A stretch of 64,000 bases of DNA from Ganoderma boninense (GCA_002900995.3 CM035310.1:765967-829966), one strand, 5' to 3'. Shown: positions 1 through 11,863, counted from the stretch's first letter. The notes: generated from the letters alone by a model not told the origin. Numbers and translations: made by a program.

Positions 1-1414
1 GATAAGCACGCGCTTGGAAGAAGGAGCTCAAAAGGAAACACGGCTGACCGTATCGGCCCCCCCTGCGCACGCGTGCGGGAGCGTGGGTCTGTTAGTAAGG
101 ACATCGAAAGCAAAAGGAAATAAGACAACTGACCTGTGTACATGGTTGCTGCTGCCATCTTTGCCATCCGTTGGGTGTCTTTGTCAGTGCCGAACGTCTC
201 GGCAAGGCCCTTCACCATACAGCAATCTGCCTTCCCCAACGCCTGCACAGACACGACAGGATGGTCAGGACGTGCGCAGGGACGGACATTCGACCGCCAC
301 ACGCACTTCGCGGCGCAAGTAGTCTTCATACGGAATGTTGAGTTGGCGATCGGCACCTTCATGCCATTCAGCAGCCTGCCGCTTGAAGCCAGCCCCGGGA
401 AACCATGTCGGCATGTATCTCACTGTGAATCGCAGGTCAGTGCATTGCCAGACACGCCACTGCTGCGAATAGCAATGAAAGACGCACACAACGGGAAAAT
501 GTCAACAGGATAGAAGTCGAGTGCGCATGCTTTCATCGCTTCGACACCGGCTTCTACGAGCCCGATGAAGGGGTCGTTCTCTGGAAGAACCTTGATCCCG
601 TATGTGACTTGCATAATGATCGCACCGGTCATGCTAGGGGCCACGATGCGCCATGTGCCAGAGTGAATATTGCGCTCGGTCGCAGAGAGCTGAGAGAGCG
701 CTCACTGTTTCAGATGGACCGAGACGTGAGCGACGGGGTCCTTCGTTACTCGCCGGACAAAGTCATGCGCGTGGAGGGCGAGAATGGGGCGATACTTCTC
801 GAAGGTCGCCGCGTTGAACTCCTTGTGCGTCATCTTGCGGCAGATGCGCCATTCCTCCCCGTAGTCCATCGTGGCAAAGATGAATCCACATCCAGACCTG
901 GCCAGAGCAGGTGCCAACATTGAGGAGGGCGCAGCATGCATAGGTGCCTGGTGTGCCGGATGCGTACTCACAGTTCGTTCAGCATGAGCATGCGTGGTCT
1001 GTAGTCAAATGGTATTTGGTATTCGCGGTAAATGTGGAAGATGGAGCACTAACCTGCCCGAATATATCGTAGACCTTCTCTCGAGAAGTTCGTTCACGGC
1101 CCCGAGCGTGTCCAGCACGACTATGCGAGAGCCGAACGCGCTGAGCTGGATGATGTCCGAATCTGCATGAGAACATAAGCTGACATGCATATCGAGATCC
1201 CATTGGAAGGTGTACTGTATTTGCGACACCAACTGTGGTACTTCAGCCAAGGGTCCTCGTGTGACGCTGGCATATCGAGCGCATTTCCGACCAGAGGAAG
1301 CCCAGGTGGTCCAGGCGGAGGACGTCCACGAAGCCTAGGGCGGTAGTAGGACACGATCCGAGGGAGCAGTAATACACAGATGGCTCCAACGATAACACTG
1401 GCTAGAGAAGCCAT
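1..1414 (-). CDS. Cytochrome P450 (3' end beyond window), copy L
   Basis: The 5' two thirds of a microsomal cytochrome P450 monooxygenase, a haem enzyme that hydroxylates small lipophilic molecules at the ER membrane. The start at 1414 gives an N-terminal membrane anchor followed by the proline-rich hinge PPGPPGLPLVGN. Exons continue leftwards through segments DIIQLSAFGS, YGEEWRICRKMTH and YGIKVLPENDPF to the I-helix, where GGADT sits in a predicted 14-nt exon near position 50. The ExxR and haem-cysteine regions lie off the window. Every visible exon aligns with the complete P450 at 48475-50780, and I see no inactivating change. The hinge and segment sequences resemble the O-methylsterigmatocystin oxidoreductase-like P450s common in Agaricomycetes; substrate unknown. 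Confidence 0.88.
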
Positions 1415-1462
1415 GGAGGGGTATGTGCAAGGTTTGGGCAGCGGCGTTCGTTGAGGGCGTGG

Positions 1463-1472
1463 CATATATATG
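1463..1472 (-). promoter_or_regulatory. TATA-like box of P450 copy L
   Basis: CATATATATG lies about 50 nt upstream of the P450 start codon. The paralogous P450 at 50780 has a TATATATA element at a similar distance (50821-50830). Inferred from sequence and shared position only. Confidence 0.4.
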
Positions 1473-1763
1473 CCAGTTAGGCGATACTGGGCTGTCAATG
1501 CGTTCAACGCCGCAATTCGGAGCAGGATCTTGCGCTCAAAGAAGATGTTCATGTAGGATCTGTTTACGGCTGTAAAGTGGCTTGAAGGACCTTCAAGTTC
1601 CACAGTCACCTGTTTACCATGCACCCGGGCTCTTGCCACGAGCAGGAGAATACTTGCGAGTTGTGATCGACTTGATACGTGCGGTTCGGGGCGAACCTTG
1701 TCGTGGGACAGCGATAAGCAGAAGATAGGCTTGGGACAACTACAAAGAAACAGATGCCATATC

Positions 1764-2452
1764 CGGGGGCCAGTATACGTCAGCTATAATGATCGAAGTA
1801 CACGCATGTGCATGCCATGAAATCGACGGCGGTACAAGGAACGCACCATGCGGCTGGACAGTCTCCATTTGTCCGCCAAGGTGCTGCAGCAGCCCAGCAG
1901 CCCAAAGCCTCGGGACGGGCATCAACTCGCGCTCCTCATGGGAGTGCGCGCACGTCTTCTTGCGCATCCGCGGTGACACCAGATTTTGATTCACATGCAG
2001 CTCAACGCTCTGCAGGCTGTAAATCGGGCCCCTTCCAGAGCACCAGTGGCAGACGGGCTCGGTGGAACGACTCGTGTCTGATCCACGGTCGCGAGACCGA
2101 TGGAGGTGCTGGAGCAGCACCAGAGCCCGGGCGTATCGAGCCACATGGAGCGCGAACGCACGGAGTGTTTTCGGAAGGTTAGCAAGGATGGGCGAGAAGG
2201 GATCAGGCTGCAGGACGGGGTCTGAAGGGTCGTAGTCGCGATGGACGAACCCGAGCCGGACGAACTGAAGTCGGAGGCAATGTGCGAATGCGGCACCGAG
2301 TATGTCGCAGACTGTTTGATCTGCCGCGGTGGATGTGAGGGATCGAGCAGATGTTTAGAATCTTGTGGTTTGGTTTGCAGCGTGCAGATTGGTAGCATGC
2401 CGATGGAACCTGGGTGTGGGAGTGTGAGCTTGAATAGTCCGTGGGTTCGATG
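1764..2452 (-). pseudogene. F-box A pseudogene, copy L (5' half missing)
   Basis: Degenerate 3' half of the F-box gene whose better copy is at 52148-53701. Minus-strand segments match it in order, in shifting frames: an AHCLRLQFVRLGF segment (copy R: ARCTRLQYVRVGF), LPKTLRAFALHV, SLQSVELHV, PRLWAAGLL and the terminal ADVYWPPD. The F-box and the first LRR-like part are absent, and immediately upstream the sequence jumps to DNA matching the 5' flank of copy R. Broken gene relic; no product expected. Confidence 0.75.
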
Positions 2453-2949
2453 ATCACCCAAGCGAACCTCCAGAGAGTGATGATCAGTTTCATGGTCAGT
2501 CAAAACTATTACTATTTGTCTCTTGAAAACTCACAGTATTGTGTAGTTCTGAACATATCGAGCGATTGTGTGTGTGTGAGTGTGTGGTATGTATGTGTAG
2601 CTCCTCCGAGTCCTCCGACATCGACGTCCTATTCCGTGGCCGCTTTGCAGAAAATCCACGCCAATGGTGAGATCGATGAGCTTGAAAAGTTTTCGAGAAA
2701 GATTTACCCTCGACCATGAGAGTTGCCGAGCTATAAGCTAATCGTGTCGAGTGAGCAGCGTAGCAATGCCAGGCTGTGTGGCAGTAAGTACGTCCTTAAC
2801 TTACAGTGGCGCGGCGACAAATAACACCAAACACCCCGGGCCACAGGCGCTAATTGTTGCTGCGACGGTGGAAGCTTGACGTCGACTACGAACCAAGCTA
2901 TTACTGGATGCTCCTTCCCTCTTTCTCGAGGTGAGTTTCTGAGTGACGG
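2453..2949. other. Intergenic flank shared with block R
   Basis: About 500 nt without a supportable gene. Positions about 2530-2640 and 2805-2860 match 53780-53860 and 54050-54110, for example the shared stretch around CAAATAACACCAAACACCC versus CAAATAGCGCCAAACACCC. This is the spacer between F-box A and F-box B, preserved in both blocks. It also holds a short TG-rich run near 2565-2600. Confidence 0.6.
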
Positions 2950-4908
2950 ATGGCTACGTATAATCTTGTCATAATGTCTTTATCATGTTCTAGTACTACC
3001 CCTGGCTTGCTGCAACTTCAACCCCGGCACTCCTCCAAGTCTAGAACGATGCCAACAGCCGTTCGGGGCCGCTCAGAGTTCTCGAACACGTCCAAAGTAA
3101 TTGAAACCTCAAAGCGAACTGTCAATGTGTAAGAAGGACTTATAAACATTGGACAATTCATGTTTCATTGCTCTTTACAGACCCTTCGATGCCTTTTGTC
3201 GGTTGGACGACGACAGCCTTCTCGAAGTTTTCGAGTATATCACCGCGTCCAAAGACTTGGGCCAGCTCTCCCTAACATGCAAATGGATTCGGCAAGCGTC
3301 CAAGCCTGTATTGTTCAGACGGTGCCGCTTGTGGATGATGGAGACATTCCACCCTCGACGCTCCATCCCGCAAATAATACGGCCTTATGTGCGGTATGTC
3401 CCCGCTATCCTTCCCTTTGGCCACCGGAACGGTTGACATATCTCACGTGAACAGGTCCCTGTTCCTGTACTGCAAGTTTCCCTGCTTAGAATACGAAACA
3501 GACCTAGATCCCGACTTTGATCCGCCTCAACTAGGCTACGACGATGTTTACGCCCCCCTTACCGCCAACCTATCCCGCATGCCCGAGCTCCAGCATATCA
3601 CTGTTTTCCCCGCTCATTTTCACAGCATTCCATGGGAGGCAATTCATGCGGTTCTTCAAGTTCCTCAGCTGCGTCATCTCCATATTCGTGGTCACCTGGA
3701 CGATCGTCGTATCCTCCCTCCCGAGACCGAGCGGTCGCTACGCCTCCCTGTGCACTCTCTTGCTACCATCGACTATCCATCGGACGGTTTTCGCAGAGTT
3801 TCCGCGACCGAGATCAAGATTCTCTCCGTCCTCTTGCAGCAGGCCAACACCCGACGCTTGCTCGAAACTCTCACGATCCCGAGCGAATGCGCACCCTTGG
3901 ATTATCTGAGCACCGAGGAGTTCCCTCGCCTTCGCGAACTGTCTTTGATCGGGCGCCGCAACGTTCTCATCTCTCCCGGAGCACATGCGCAACAATTCGT
4001 CCCATACATCTCCATGCTCGCGAATATGCCTTGCCTCCGGAAGCTCTCGTTAACCCTCGCGCAGCCGATAAACTTGCCGCGCCAGGAGATATGGCCTGCG
4101 GGGACTCGAATCGGTGCCGAGTTCCCCTGCCCAGATCTCGAGGAGCTCCTGGTTTCCTACCCCCATCCCGACGACGAGTTCTACGCTCATCTCCCTCCCA
4201 CGCTTCGACGCCTCTCTCTGCGCTGCTGGCCCCGCCACTACGTCAATCTTCTCGAACACGATCGCGAAATTATGACCCGCTCATTTGGCTGGTACTCGCC
4301 TATCCTCAGCTCCTCGGAGATGCTCCGAATCCTGCGCCGCTGCCCCGCGCATAACGTGCTGCGGTTGGAAGTCGAATTTGAGGACGACGGCAGCGGCGGC
4401 GATCTTTTCAATTGCATCCCAGATCTGTTTCCGCACCTGCAGTACCTTATTATCCATCGATACCGTCGCGCTGATGCCACTGCGGCGTCTGTGGTAAGTG
4501 CGTCTCTTCCGTGAGTCGGCAGTTGGCAGCTGACTGCGCTCCTAGGATACCCTGGTACAAGCCCTGGCGCGCCTGCGTGATCTGCGCGTCCTGCTGTGCC
4601 ACTTAGACTTTGAGGACGCACCGCACCCTTTCGGCAGTGCTGCAGATTTCTCGCGGATCCCTCCCAGCTTGCAGCGTGCAGCGGACGTCCTTACTGGTTC
4701 GCTTGCGCCGAGCGTGGAGGTGGTCGGTATTCTCGAACGGATGGACATCTCGAGTCATTATTTGTGCTTCCGCACTGTGCGCGATGGTCATGGTGTAGGC
4801 CCGGTACAGCGCTGCCGGGATCCATTCGTGTTGGAGAAACATGGGCTTCTGTACGTCGCGTTCACTATTCATGCAGACGAGCCAGCTCCTGACGCTGTCG
4901 CATCGTAG
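2950..4908 (+). CDS. F-box protein B (intact, copy L)
   Basis: Predicted F-box protein of 597 aa, probably a substrate-recognition subunit of an SCF ubiquitin ligase. Four exons join in frame: 2950-3128, 3181-3393, 3455-4493 and 4546-4908, with canonical donors (GTAAGA, GTATGT, GTAAGT). The F-box follows at about residues 65-100 (DDDSLLEVFEYITA, then LSLTCKWIRQ). The rest is leucine-rich repeat-like, with spaced motifs such as LPPTLRRLSLR and PCLRKLSLTL. The start at 2950 is the first ATG of the open first exon; a second ATG follows within 30 nt. A 3' remnant of the same gene lies in block R at 54116-54360. The substrate is unknown. Confidence 0.78.
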
Positions 4909-5410
4909 TACCTATGATATGTCCGGGTTTACTCGTCCGAACTGATTCGAACTGATCCTTTAGTCGTCGCCCATGGTTCTCCTATGCGGCCATTATGTTG
5001 CGGTATTCCTCATGGCTACCACACACGTCCTGAGGTGAGATGACATGAAGCTACCTTCGAACCAGTGCTGTGGACTATGTGCCCCCATGGGTTATATGGA
5101 GTTTTGGCTCCAGGTCGAGGACGATGCATAGCGACGAGCACTGAGTGAAAGAAGCTCTGTTGGGGCCACTGGCTTACGACTTATCAGTGATCCAGTGACC
5201 AGCGGGCATCGCTGCCGCCAGGCCGCGCAGCACTATACCGCTTAAGTTGCAGACTCGGGATTGAACCTGGTTGGACCCGAAGACAACTCGAAGGTGTGTA
5301 GAACCACTGCTTGACATATACAAGACTGACCTGCACAGTGGAGTTGGTTCTTCCCCTCCGGAACCCGAAGCGGACAAGCTTTGCCCCGCCGCCATAATTC
5401 AAAGTCAACT
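4909..5410. other. Intergenic, no gene seen
   Basis: About 500 nt between F-box B and the broken F-box C. No coding frame, repeat or RNA is supportable. Around 4930-4975 there is weak similarity to 54390-54450, so it is probably decayed duplicated DNA. Confidence 0.4.
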
Positions 5411-5975
5411 ATATTTCTGAGTCGGTTGGCCAGAACCAAATTCAGTCAGCTCTCGCTCTCCCATTGCTCTGCGATCGAGGAGCGCAAAGCGAATCCGGTC
5501 AGTCACTGGAGGATGACAGGGGTACCTTGGCGTCGTGTCATGAGTCCCAGTAGCGAATTTCGGAGGTTGGTCTTGTTATCATAGCCCGGGCCGTTATGCA
5601 GAGCGAGACAAGATTGGTGAGAAAGGGATGGCAGGGCCGACACGAGGAGCTGGGCGTCGAATGGGCGTCGACTGATCGCATGTCGCCAGTTGCATGATTG
5701 TCTACAGAGTCTACTTACACTGGGATCCGTCAAAGAAACGCAACTCCTTGACGTATACCGCGAGCTCAGGGTGTGCGCGAAAATGCTTGAAGATGGTTCG
5801 GCCTTCAGTGTACCTGATAGGAACCGTGCCACAAAATAAAGGCTTCGATACCGTACCAACGCCTACAGACCTGCATGCAAGTTGAGAGCACATTACGATC
5901 CAGCTGTCCGAACATTCGGAGGATCAGCTCGACAGGAATTACATCGGCGGTCCGTTGTGAGGTTGAATGCGTGTG
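5411..5975 (-). pseudogene. F-box C pseudogene, copy L (internal deletion)
   Basis: Copy of the intact F-box gene at 42615-44124. Minus-strand reading gives the F-box start (PVELILRMFGQLDRN, STCMQVC) and the next part (HAISRRPFDAQLL, GYDNK) with frameshifts. At position 5496/5497 the sequence then jumps straight to the last intron: the equivalent of 43098-43993 (about 896 nt) is missing. The last intron is retained almost unchanged (5434-5485 matches the reverse complement of about 44005-44057). The ATG used by the intact copy is not present. No functional product is expected. Confidence 0.8.
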
Positions 5976-6575
5976 CACCGTGCAGTCCGCAACAATTCTG
6001 GGCGACAGTGATCCCTGATTATGACCCGGTTAATTTGGTGGTTGGCGAGCATAAGCATGGATTTTCAACTTTGACTCACAGTGATTGGGACGTTGAACGC
6101 ATGATACATCGATCTCCCATCCTTCCCAGGTCCCTGCAGGAAGAAGACGTCGTGCCAGATGAGATGGAAGAAGTCGAGCACCGGGTACAGGTCTAGAGAG
6201 CCTCGCCTAGCAGCACATACCGTGACATACATGAATATACTTACTTACAGGAACCTGCAGCAACACACTGGCACCGCGCCAGGAAATCCGTGGAGAGGAT
6301 GACTAGTATATCGTCCGAGATATGCTCCAGAAGGGCCGTGTTAGTGGTAGAGATGAGAGGCCCGGGAGAGTCGATGCCCCTGACCGAACGGTTCTCCTAT
6401 GGACCATGGATACTGTTAGCGGAACGAAAGTTGGGCCAGGCGGCGTCGACAGGGCTGATACGCGGATTGACGTAGCAGAGAAAACATGGTGTGGGGCAAA
6501 GACCAAGAGGATAGGAAACGACACATACACCAAATGAAAGAAGATCGGCTTGAAAGTTGGTTGACGAAAAGAAAA
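5976..6575. repeat. F-box C / U6 spacer, copy L
   Basis: Spacer between F-box C and U6. A core at about 6250-6440 recurs near 42170-42350 and 56480-56620; the phrase around GCCAGGAAATCCGTGGAGA is shared by copies L and R. No gene is supported. The core may derive from a coding exon, because in the 56.5 kb copy it adjoins an F-box-like N terminus. Confidence 0.55.
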
Positions 6576-6640
6576 TAAATAAATATTGAGACCCGTAGGT
6601 CTACCACTCCGGGAAAGCGTGTCATCCTTGTGCAGGGGCC

Positions 6641-6671
<31 letters not shown>

Positions 6672-6695
6672 TTCGTATGTCACCCCGAAGGGGAC
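6576..6695 (-). ncRNA. U6 spliceosomal snRNA, copy L
   Basis: U6 small nuclear RNA, the catalytic RNA of the spliceosome, transcribed by RNA polymerase III. The minus strand shows the 5' stem-loop (GTCCCCTTCGGGG), the invariant ACAGAGA box within GATACAGAGAAGATTAGCA, and the segment GCATGGCCCCTGCACAAGG followed by GATGACACGC. A short hairpin (AGACCTACGGGTCT) and then TTTT (plus strand 6572-6575) end the gene. It is identical over about 115 nt to the copy at 41932. No intron is visible. The 3' boundary is approximate. Confidence 0.93.
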
Positions 6696-6711
6696 AACAA
6701 CGTTCCCTTCG

Positions 6712-6743
6712 GAGTGGGCGTCGTGGCTTAAGTTATGCATTTT
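6712..6743 (-). promoter_or_regulatory. Conserved U6 upstream element, copy L
   Basis: A 32-nt element at about -48 to -17 of U6 (minus-strand start AAAATGCATAACTTAAGC). The other U6 gene has AAAATGCACAACTCAAGC at the same distance, while the sequence between it and the U6 start has diverged. It could be a proximal sequence element of a type 3 Pol III promoter. Inferred from conservation only. Confidence 0.5.
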
Positions 6744-6899
6744 GTTCAGTTCGCGGGGTAGGCTTGGCGCTCACGAGCGCTGAGCCACAACGGATCCGGA
6801 GAGGGAGTCGGAGCTGCTCAGGCTCGTTCCCTTCATGATCATGACCACTTCCATCAACATGTTTTGTCACCAAAACCTCTCCTGTGTGGCTTACCATAA

Positions 6900-7495
6900 G
6901 GATTTACAGCCGGGCCTGGAGCGTCCACAAAGAGTCCATCAGGGAAGCTTCCAGGTATAGCACTAGCATTCCCGGCCGTTCAGAGGTCCGTAAATCCCTA
7001 TGGAAAGTCGCTGACCGGCAAGCTCAGTAGATTAGATTATACTTACGTTAGGCTCAAGAGCTTCGGACACTCAGAATCACGCTATTAAACATAGGTGACC
7101 GAGTGAGGCGAGCCCTGCCGAGGACCGCTGCGGGTGGCGATCAAGAGGGCTCTGGGAGGTGCTGCTCCTGGAGGCGATTGGGCTCTTGGAGGAGATTGGG
7201 CTCTCGGATTGGGAGCCGGATAAGTGAACCGCTTGTCGCCACCGAAGGGCAATGTACATTTGAGAAAGGGCTGACTTGCTGACTCAGTGCAGTTCGCTAG
7301 GAATGTACGACGGGAAGGCGTACAAGACGTTGTACAAGATGGCGCAGTTGGAGCTTCTGGACGAGTCTGAGGTACCTGGGGGCTACAAGCTACTTGTTCT
7401 CACAGATCGCCAAGAGCTGTTGACACTTGGTTCAGAAGTACATCAAGCCTGTGCTTGAGCGTTGGCAGCGCCTTTCCGGGGTGGAGTTGCAGAAC
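6900..7495 (+). pseudogene. Acyl-CoA oxidase pseudogene (most of the gene deleted)
   Basis: Remnant of the gene intact at 38801-41670, divergent from U6 as in block M. Upstream sequence at 6840-6890 (CATGACCACTTCCATCAACA) matches the region beyond the 5' end of the intact gene. Coding similarity resumes at about 7100-7225 with frameshifts (ending LGSRIGSR versus FSDWELDR). It continues in frame at about 7310-7372 as LGMYDGKAYKTLYKMAQLE and PGGYK, then across an intron into KYIKPVLERWQRL. Most of the catalytic region is missing and the terminal AKL is lost. Not functional. Confidence 0.8.
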
Positions 7496-8521
7496 AGAAG
7501 CAGTATGAGCCACGCATTTCATGTAATGGTACAGTATGCTACCCACGGGTATGGAGTCAGCCATACTCAAGTAGAGATTTGACGGAGGCATACCCAATAG
7601 GAGGCATTACAGTGAGATGCGGAAAGTTTCTCATTGACCCACCATGAAGCAACCGCAAAGTCGAATTCCTGGGTGCCACAGGGTTGGGCGCGCGGCTCAC
7701 GGTCCGAGATCACACTCACCAGTCAGCTGTGATACAACATTTGTATTGTGCCGATATGCATGACATTGACGAGCAGCTGTGTCGTCGTACCTAAGTACGT
7801 GCAGAGTTGGCGCAGAGTGGGAAATGTCATCGGTGACAGTGTTGGGCGTCGGGCGGCGATAATTCTGTCGGCTCGGTATCCGGAAGCCGTGGCATGGAGG
7901 AGGTGCGCCTGAAGTTACAGTAACATTGCGTGCGTGCTCCTGCGTGCTCAGTTATTAACGCAAATAAAGCAAGCTTACCTCAGTAATGAATATTATTCAT
8001 AGAGATTAACCAAAAGTGACGACAAGTGCCCACCAAGACCGCGTGAAATTTTGGATGGGATTTTCGTGGAGCTGTAAGATTCGAACAGAGGGGCGCTGAG
8101 GCACCGGTGGCTTTCCGCGCTGTCGGACACAACCGAATGTACAGATGCGCTTCCCCACATTCGTGTACCATAAACTTGGAAGACTGGCGGCTGAGAGGGG
8201 CTCCGGGGTGGGTGCAGGGTGGAGGAGGGGTTAGGGCAGCGCGGGAGGGGGACGAGGAGGATGTTCGGGGACGGGCGCTCAGTGGGAATCGTATCTGGCA
8301 AAGGCCGGCCAATGGGGATGCGAGAAAGGGTGGCCAAAGGCCGCGCCGATCTTCTGCACTCGCCACTCGCCCAGTCGTCAACCGGACCAACCGAAACAAG
8401 TATTCTCATCCTCCGCATCGCTGACGATGGCAATCTTCCATCTCTCCCTCCCCGTCCCCTCGAAGACTGCCGTATTAGGTAACTTCCCTCTCCTCCTCCT
8501 CCCTCCCCTCCCCTCCTGCCC
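7496..8521. other. Intergenic, probable promoter of the UBN-like gene
   Basis: About 1 kb without a supportable gene. The left 150 nt may be the decayed tail of the acyl-CoA oxidase copy. From about 8180 the sequence becomes purine-rich and then C/T-rich on the plus strand just ahead of the ATG at 8522, as in many basidiomycete promoters and 5' UTRs. Long minus-strand frames here read only glycine/arginine low complexity. Confidence 0.4.
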
Positions 8522-11500
8522 ATGGATACCGTCCCCAGCGACGTCGAGATGGCTGCCCCCGATGCCCTCGAGGCCCACGACGGGAGCGCTTCCGAGTCGG
8601 CGTCGTCTAAGTCCTCCTCGCCACCTCCCTCTCCGTCGCCAGCACAAAGTTCCCCCATCGTCGTTGACGACGACTCCCATACCTCTTCCACCGACCTTCC
8701 CCCTCCCCTCCCCGCCGCCTCCGCCGCGGCCTCCTCCAGCGAGGCCGCCGTCCCCGCCGAGGCGCGCGGGGCCGCAAGTCGAAGCCATCATCGTCCAACG
8801 TAGCCGCAGCGCCCCCGGGCGCCAAACCAAAGTCAACGAAATCTGCCGCTCCTCGTGCCTCCCCGTCCCCGCCCCCGCCTCCGGCCCGCCAGCCTCTCCA
8901 GACCATCCGGCTAGACATCCAGCTCGGCGGCCCCGACGACTACGAGGTCAATATCTCCGAGCTCGCAAAGTCCACAGGCCAGCGTCCGGCGACGCCCGTC
9001 CCGGACCTCGGCAAGCACGATACGAGCGACGAGAGCGAGGGCGAGGGCGAGCCTGAGCCCCCCGAGCCCGAGCCTGTCCCCGCCGAGGGCGACGCACAGC
9101 AGAAGGGCAAGCGGCGCAAACGGGTGAGCACCCCTCTTCCACTCTCCTCGAGAGCCCCTGCGCATCCCCCTGGCGGCGAATGTGCTGCCGAACCCGTGCG
9201 CGCTGCGGGCGGGCGGTGCCGGACTCTCGTTCGTGGCGCGCATATACGGCGGCGCATACAAGCCGCCTCCACCCCATGTATGCGCTCCTTACCGCGCGCA
9301 TATAGCGCACCCTCTATCCCCTCATTGCCTACTAGACGTTGCTCGGTGCTCACACCGCCGTTTCTTCGCAGCGCAATCATGCTTCCGAGTACTACGACAC
9401 CACCGACCCCTTCATCGACGACTCGGAGCTCGCACAAGACGAGCGCACCTTCTTTGCGCAGACAAAGCAAAAGGGCTTTTACGTCTCGAGCGGCCAGGTC
9501 GCTCTCCTGAACAAGTACGTCCTCGTCCGCTTGGTTCTGCACCTTCATTCTTCCCCGTGCTTGCCCATCCCGCGGGCTCTTGTTTGCATGCATGCGAGCG
9601 AACATGCATATATGCATGTAATTGCGTGCATATATGCGTACTCCATGTTCGCAAACTCTCCCGAATACACCTGCCATACGGCATGGAATGTACTCGTCGA
9701 TTTCCCAACTTTTGTTTGGTGGAGGGTTCTTTGCCGTGAACCGCAGAGGCCCCATTAAGGCTTGCGGTGCAGTTCGCGCCAGCAGAACTGGAGCACCACA
9801 CCAAGGGAGGAAATGCGCTTATGGACAATTCCAGAGCCCTCGGGTGCAGCTGTGCTATGGAAGTAGTGTGGGACTCCTCTCCGCCCACTAAAATCCCCCA
9901 GTGGTGAAGGACGGCTAGGTCCTAGGGACAGTCTCCAACCCAGTGCTTTGTGCACTACTGGATACTGGGCCGTTATCGAGTTGTCCGATGGTATCGCTAC
10001 ACCACCGGCGCCCCCTCGATTCCCTAACTTGTCCTTGGCACACTCCTCGTGTCGGTGGACGCCTCAAACAACGCGCCTACAATTTCTGGCTGTGCGCCAG
10101 AGCGAGGGGCGAAATGCTTGTGCGGTCATGATTTGTGGTCCTTGAGACGGTGGCACACCCAGGCGTTCATTCCATCTACTGACCGACGCCCCCTGTCTGG
10201 GTTCCGACATTCGTAGTTTTCCTGTGCTGCAAGTAGATCCTCGATGCTAACCCATCCTTACCAGGCCGTCCACTAAGAAGCCTAAATCCAAGAAGATCAA
10301 CATCCTCGCCCCCTCCGCCTCTGTCTCGCAGGCACTCTCCACTGCGAACATCACCCTCCCCGCGCTGTCAAATGTCTCGGCCCCCGCGGGCGGTGCAACG
10401 GTGTCGTTAAATGGCCGGGTGAAGATCGAAGAGGGGTCGCGAGATGCGCCGATTGCGCTCTCGGACAACGAGGATGGCGGGAAGCTCAAGCGGAAGCTGT
10501 CGGAGGGACAGGTCGCGGCGAGCAGCATCTCCGAGGGGGGCGCGAAGAAGCGCAGGAAGACGGTCGAGATCGTGAGTAGTGACTGCGTGCTGTCGCCGGA
10601 GTGCTGTTTTGTTGACGACGACAATGTGAACTCGCTCCCCTTCCCCTCGCCCTTACCTGTGCCCTTGTCCGTGCTGCCCCCTCCCGCGCCCGGGCTGGTC
10701 CCGACGTCGCTTCTGACGCACGACGGCGGGGTGCAGCATCCGTTCAGCGCGGAGCTCGAGCAGGCGATCGACGTGCTCAAGGAGGCGATCGCGAAGGAGA
10801 ACTGGGAGGTGAAGGGCAAGTTCCCGCCGGGGATCAAGCCGCTTCTCTCGCAGGTTGCGCTCAAGGCAGTCATCTTGGGCGAGTACGATGAAAACTTCTT
10901 CAATCTCATGCCGCGGCTGTTCCCGTACAACAAGTTCACGATGACGGTGAGCAGCGATCTGCAGCGCGTGGGAGCGCGTACCTAAACGTGCATGTATGCT
11001 TATGCGTTCGGTCCGCTAGAAACTGATCAAGCGGACAATATGGAGGGACCACACGAACCTCCTGGTCGACCGGCAGAATGCGCTCATCGAGGATCTGCGC
11101 GGCCTCGCTGACGAAGGGTTCGTCAAGGCGAAGGAGGAGTGGGAGAAGAGCGTCATGCAGTGGGGTGCGTCGTCGCGTTGTCGTTCTACTCCACCAAATA
11201 TTCTGACTTTGTCTGTACCACGCATTTCAGAGAAGCGACAAGAGCGTGCGAAGCTCGAGGCTGGCGGCGAGAACGTCGGACATTCGCACGAGGGCTCCCC
11301 AGTGGCAAGCGACGCGCAGGCTACGCCGATGATACCGCGCGCCGCGCTCGACAACAGCGCACCGCCCGCCATCGACGTCGACGGCGAGCACGAGGACGGC
11401 GGCGGCGGCGGCGGCGGGAAAGGGCGGGACACGCACCCGCCCGCGAAGCGGTACCGGCTGACGGACCAGATGAAGACGATCATCTGGCAGCTGGTGTGTC

Positions 11501-11863
11501 TGAGCAACGAATGTTGCCGGATCGAGAACGAGAAGAAGTGAGTGGCCTGCTCTGGGTTTTCGGGCTGGGACGGCCTGGGTGTCGACGGGCGGAGTCGGGA
11601 TTAACACTGACAATTAATTGACAGCTCGCTGGAGGGCTCGAACCAGATCGTGAGTGACCAGGGCGTAAGGAAGAACCTGTATCAGAAGGTGCGCCGTGAC
11701 GTGGTTCCTTCTTTCGAGGTGTGTCGTGTCCATGGACTGACGGATGACTGCTTCGTAGATCGTGGCGGCGTTCCCGGATGGCTGGCTGTCCTCGGGCCAG
11801 ATCTCGCGCGAAGTGAGCGTGATGAAGAAGAAATACGAGAAGGAGTCGATGGAGAACGACTGA
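8522..11863 (+). CDS. HPC2/ubinuclein-like HIRA histone chaperone subunit
   Basis: Subunit of the HIRA complex, which deposits histone H3-H4 independently of replication in the nucleus. The Hpc2-related motif is clear at 9372-9515 (EYYDTTDPFIDDSEL, then KGFYVSSGQ). A lysine-rich segment follows (KKPKSKKINI), then a C-terminal ubinuclein middle-like domain read through several exons: HPFSAELEQAIDVLKEAI, LFPYNKFTMT, IWRDHTNLL, RYRLTDQMKTIIWQL and the end MKKKYEKESMEND. Introns have canonical ends; one, 9516-10264, is unusually long at 749 nt. The N-terminal acidic Ser-rich part is in a different frame from the downstream GRKSKPSSS segment, so an intron or indel near 8665-8770 is unresolved. Confidence 0.8.

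Noticed and set aside
8378..8918. Glycine/arginine-rich minus-strand frames
   Set aside because: Shadow of the Ser/Pro-rich start of the UBN-like gene and its C/T-rich leader.
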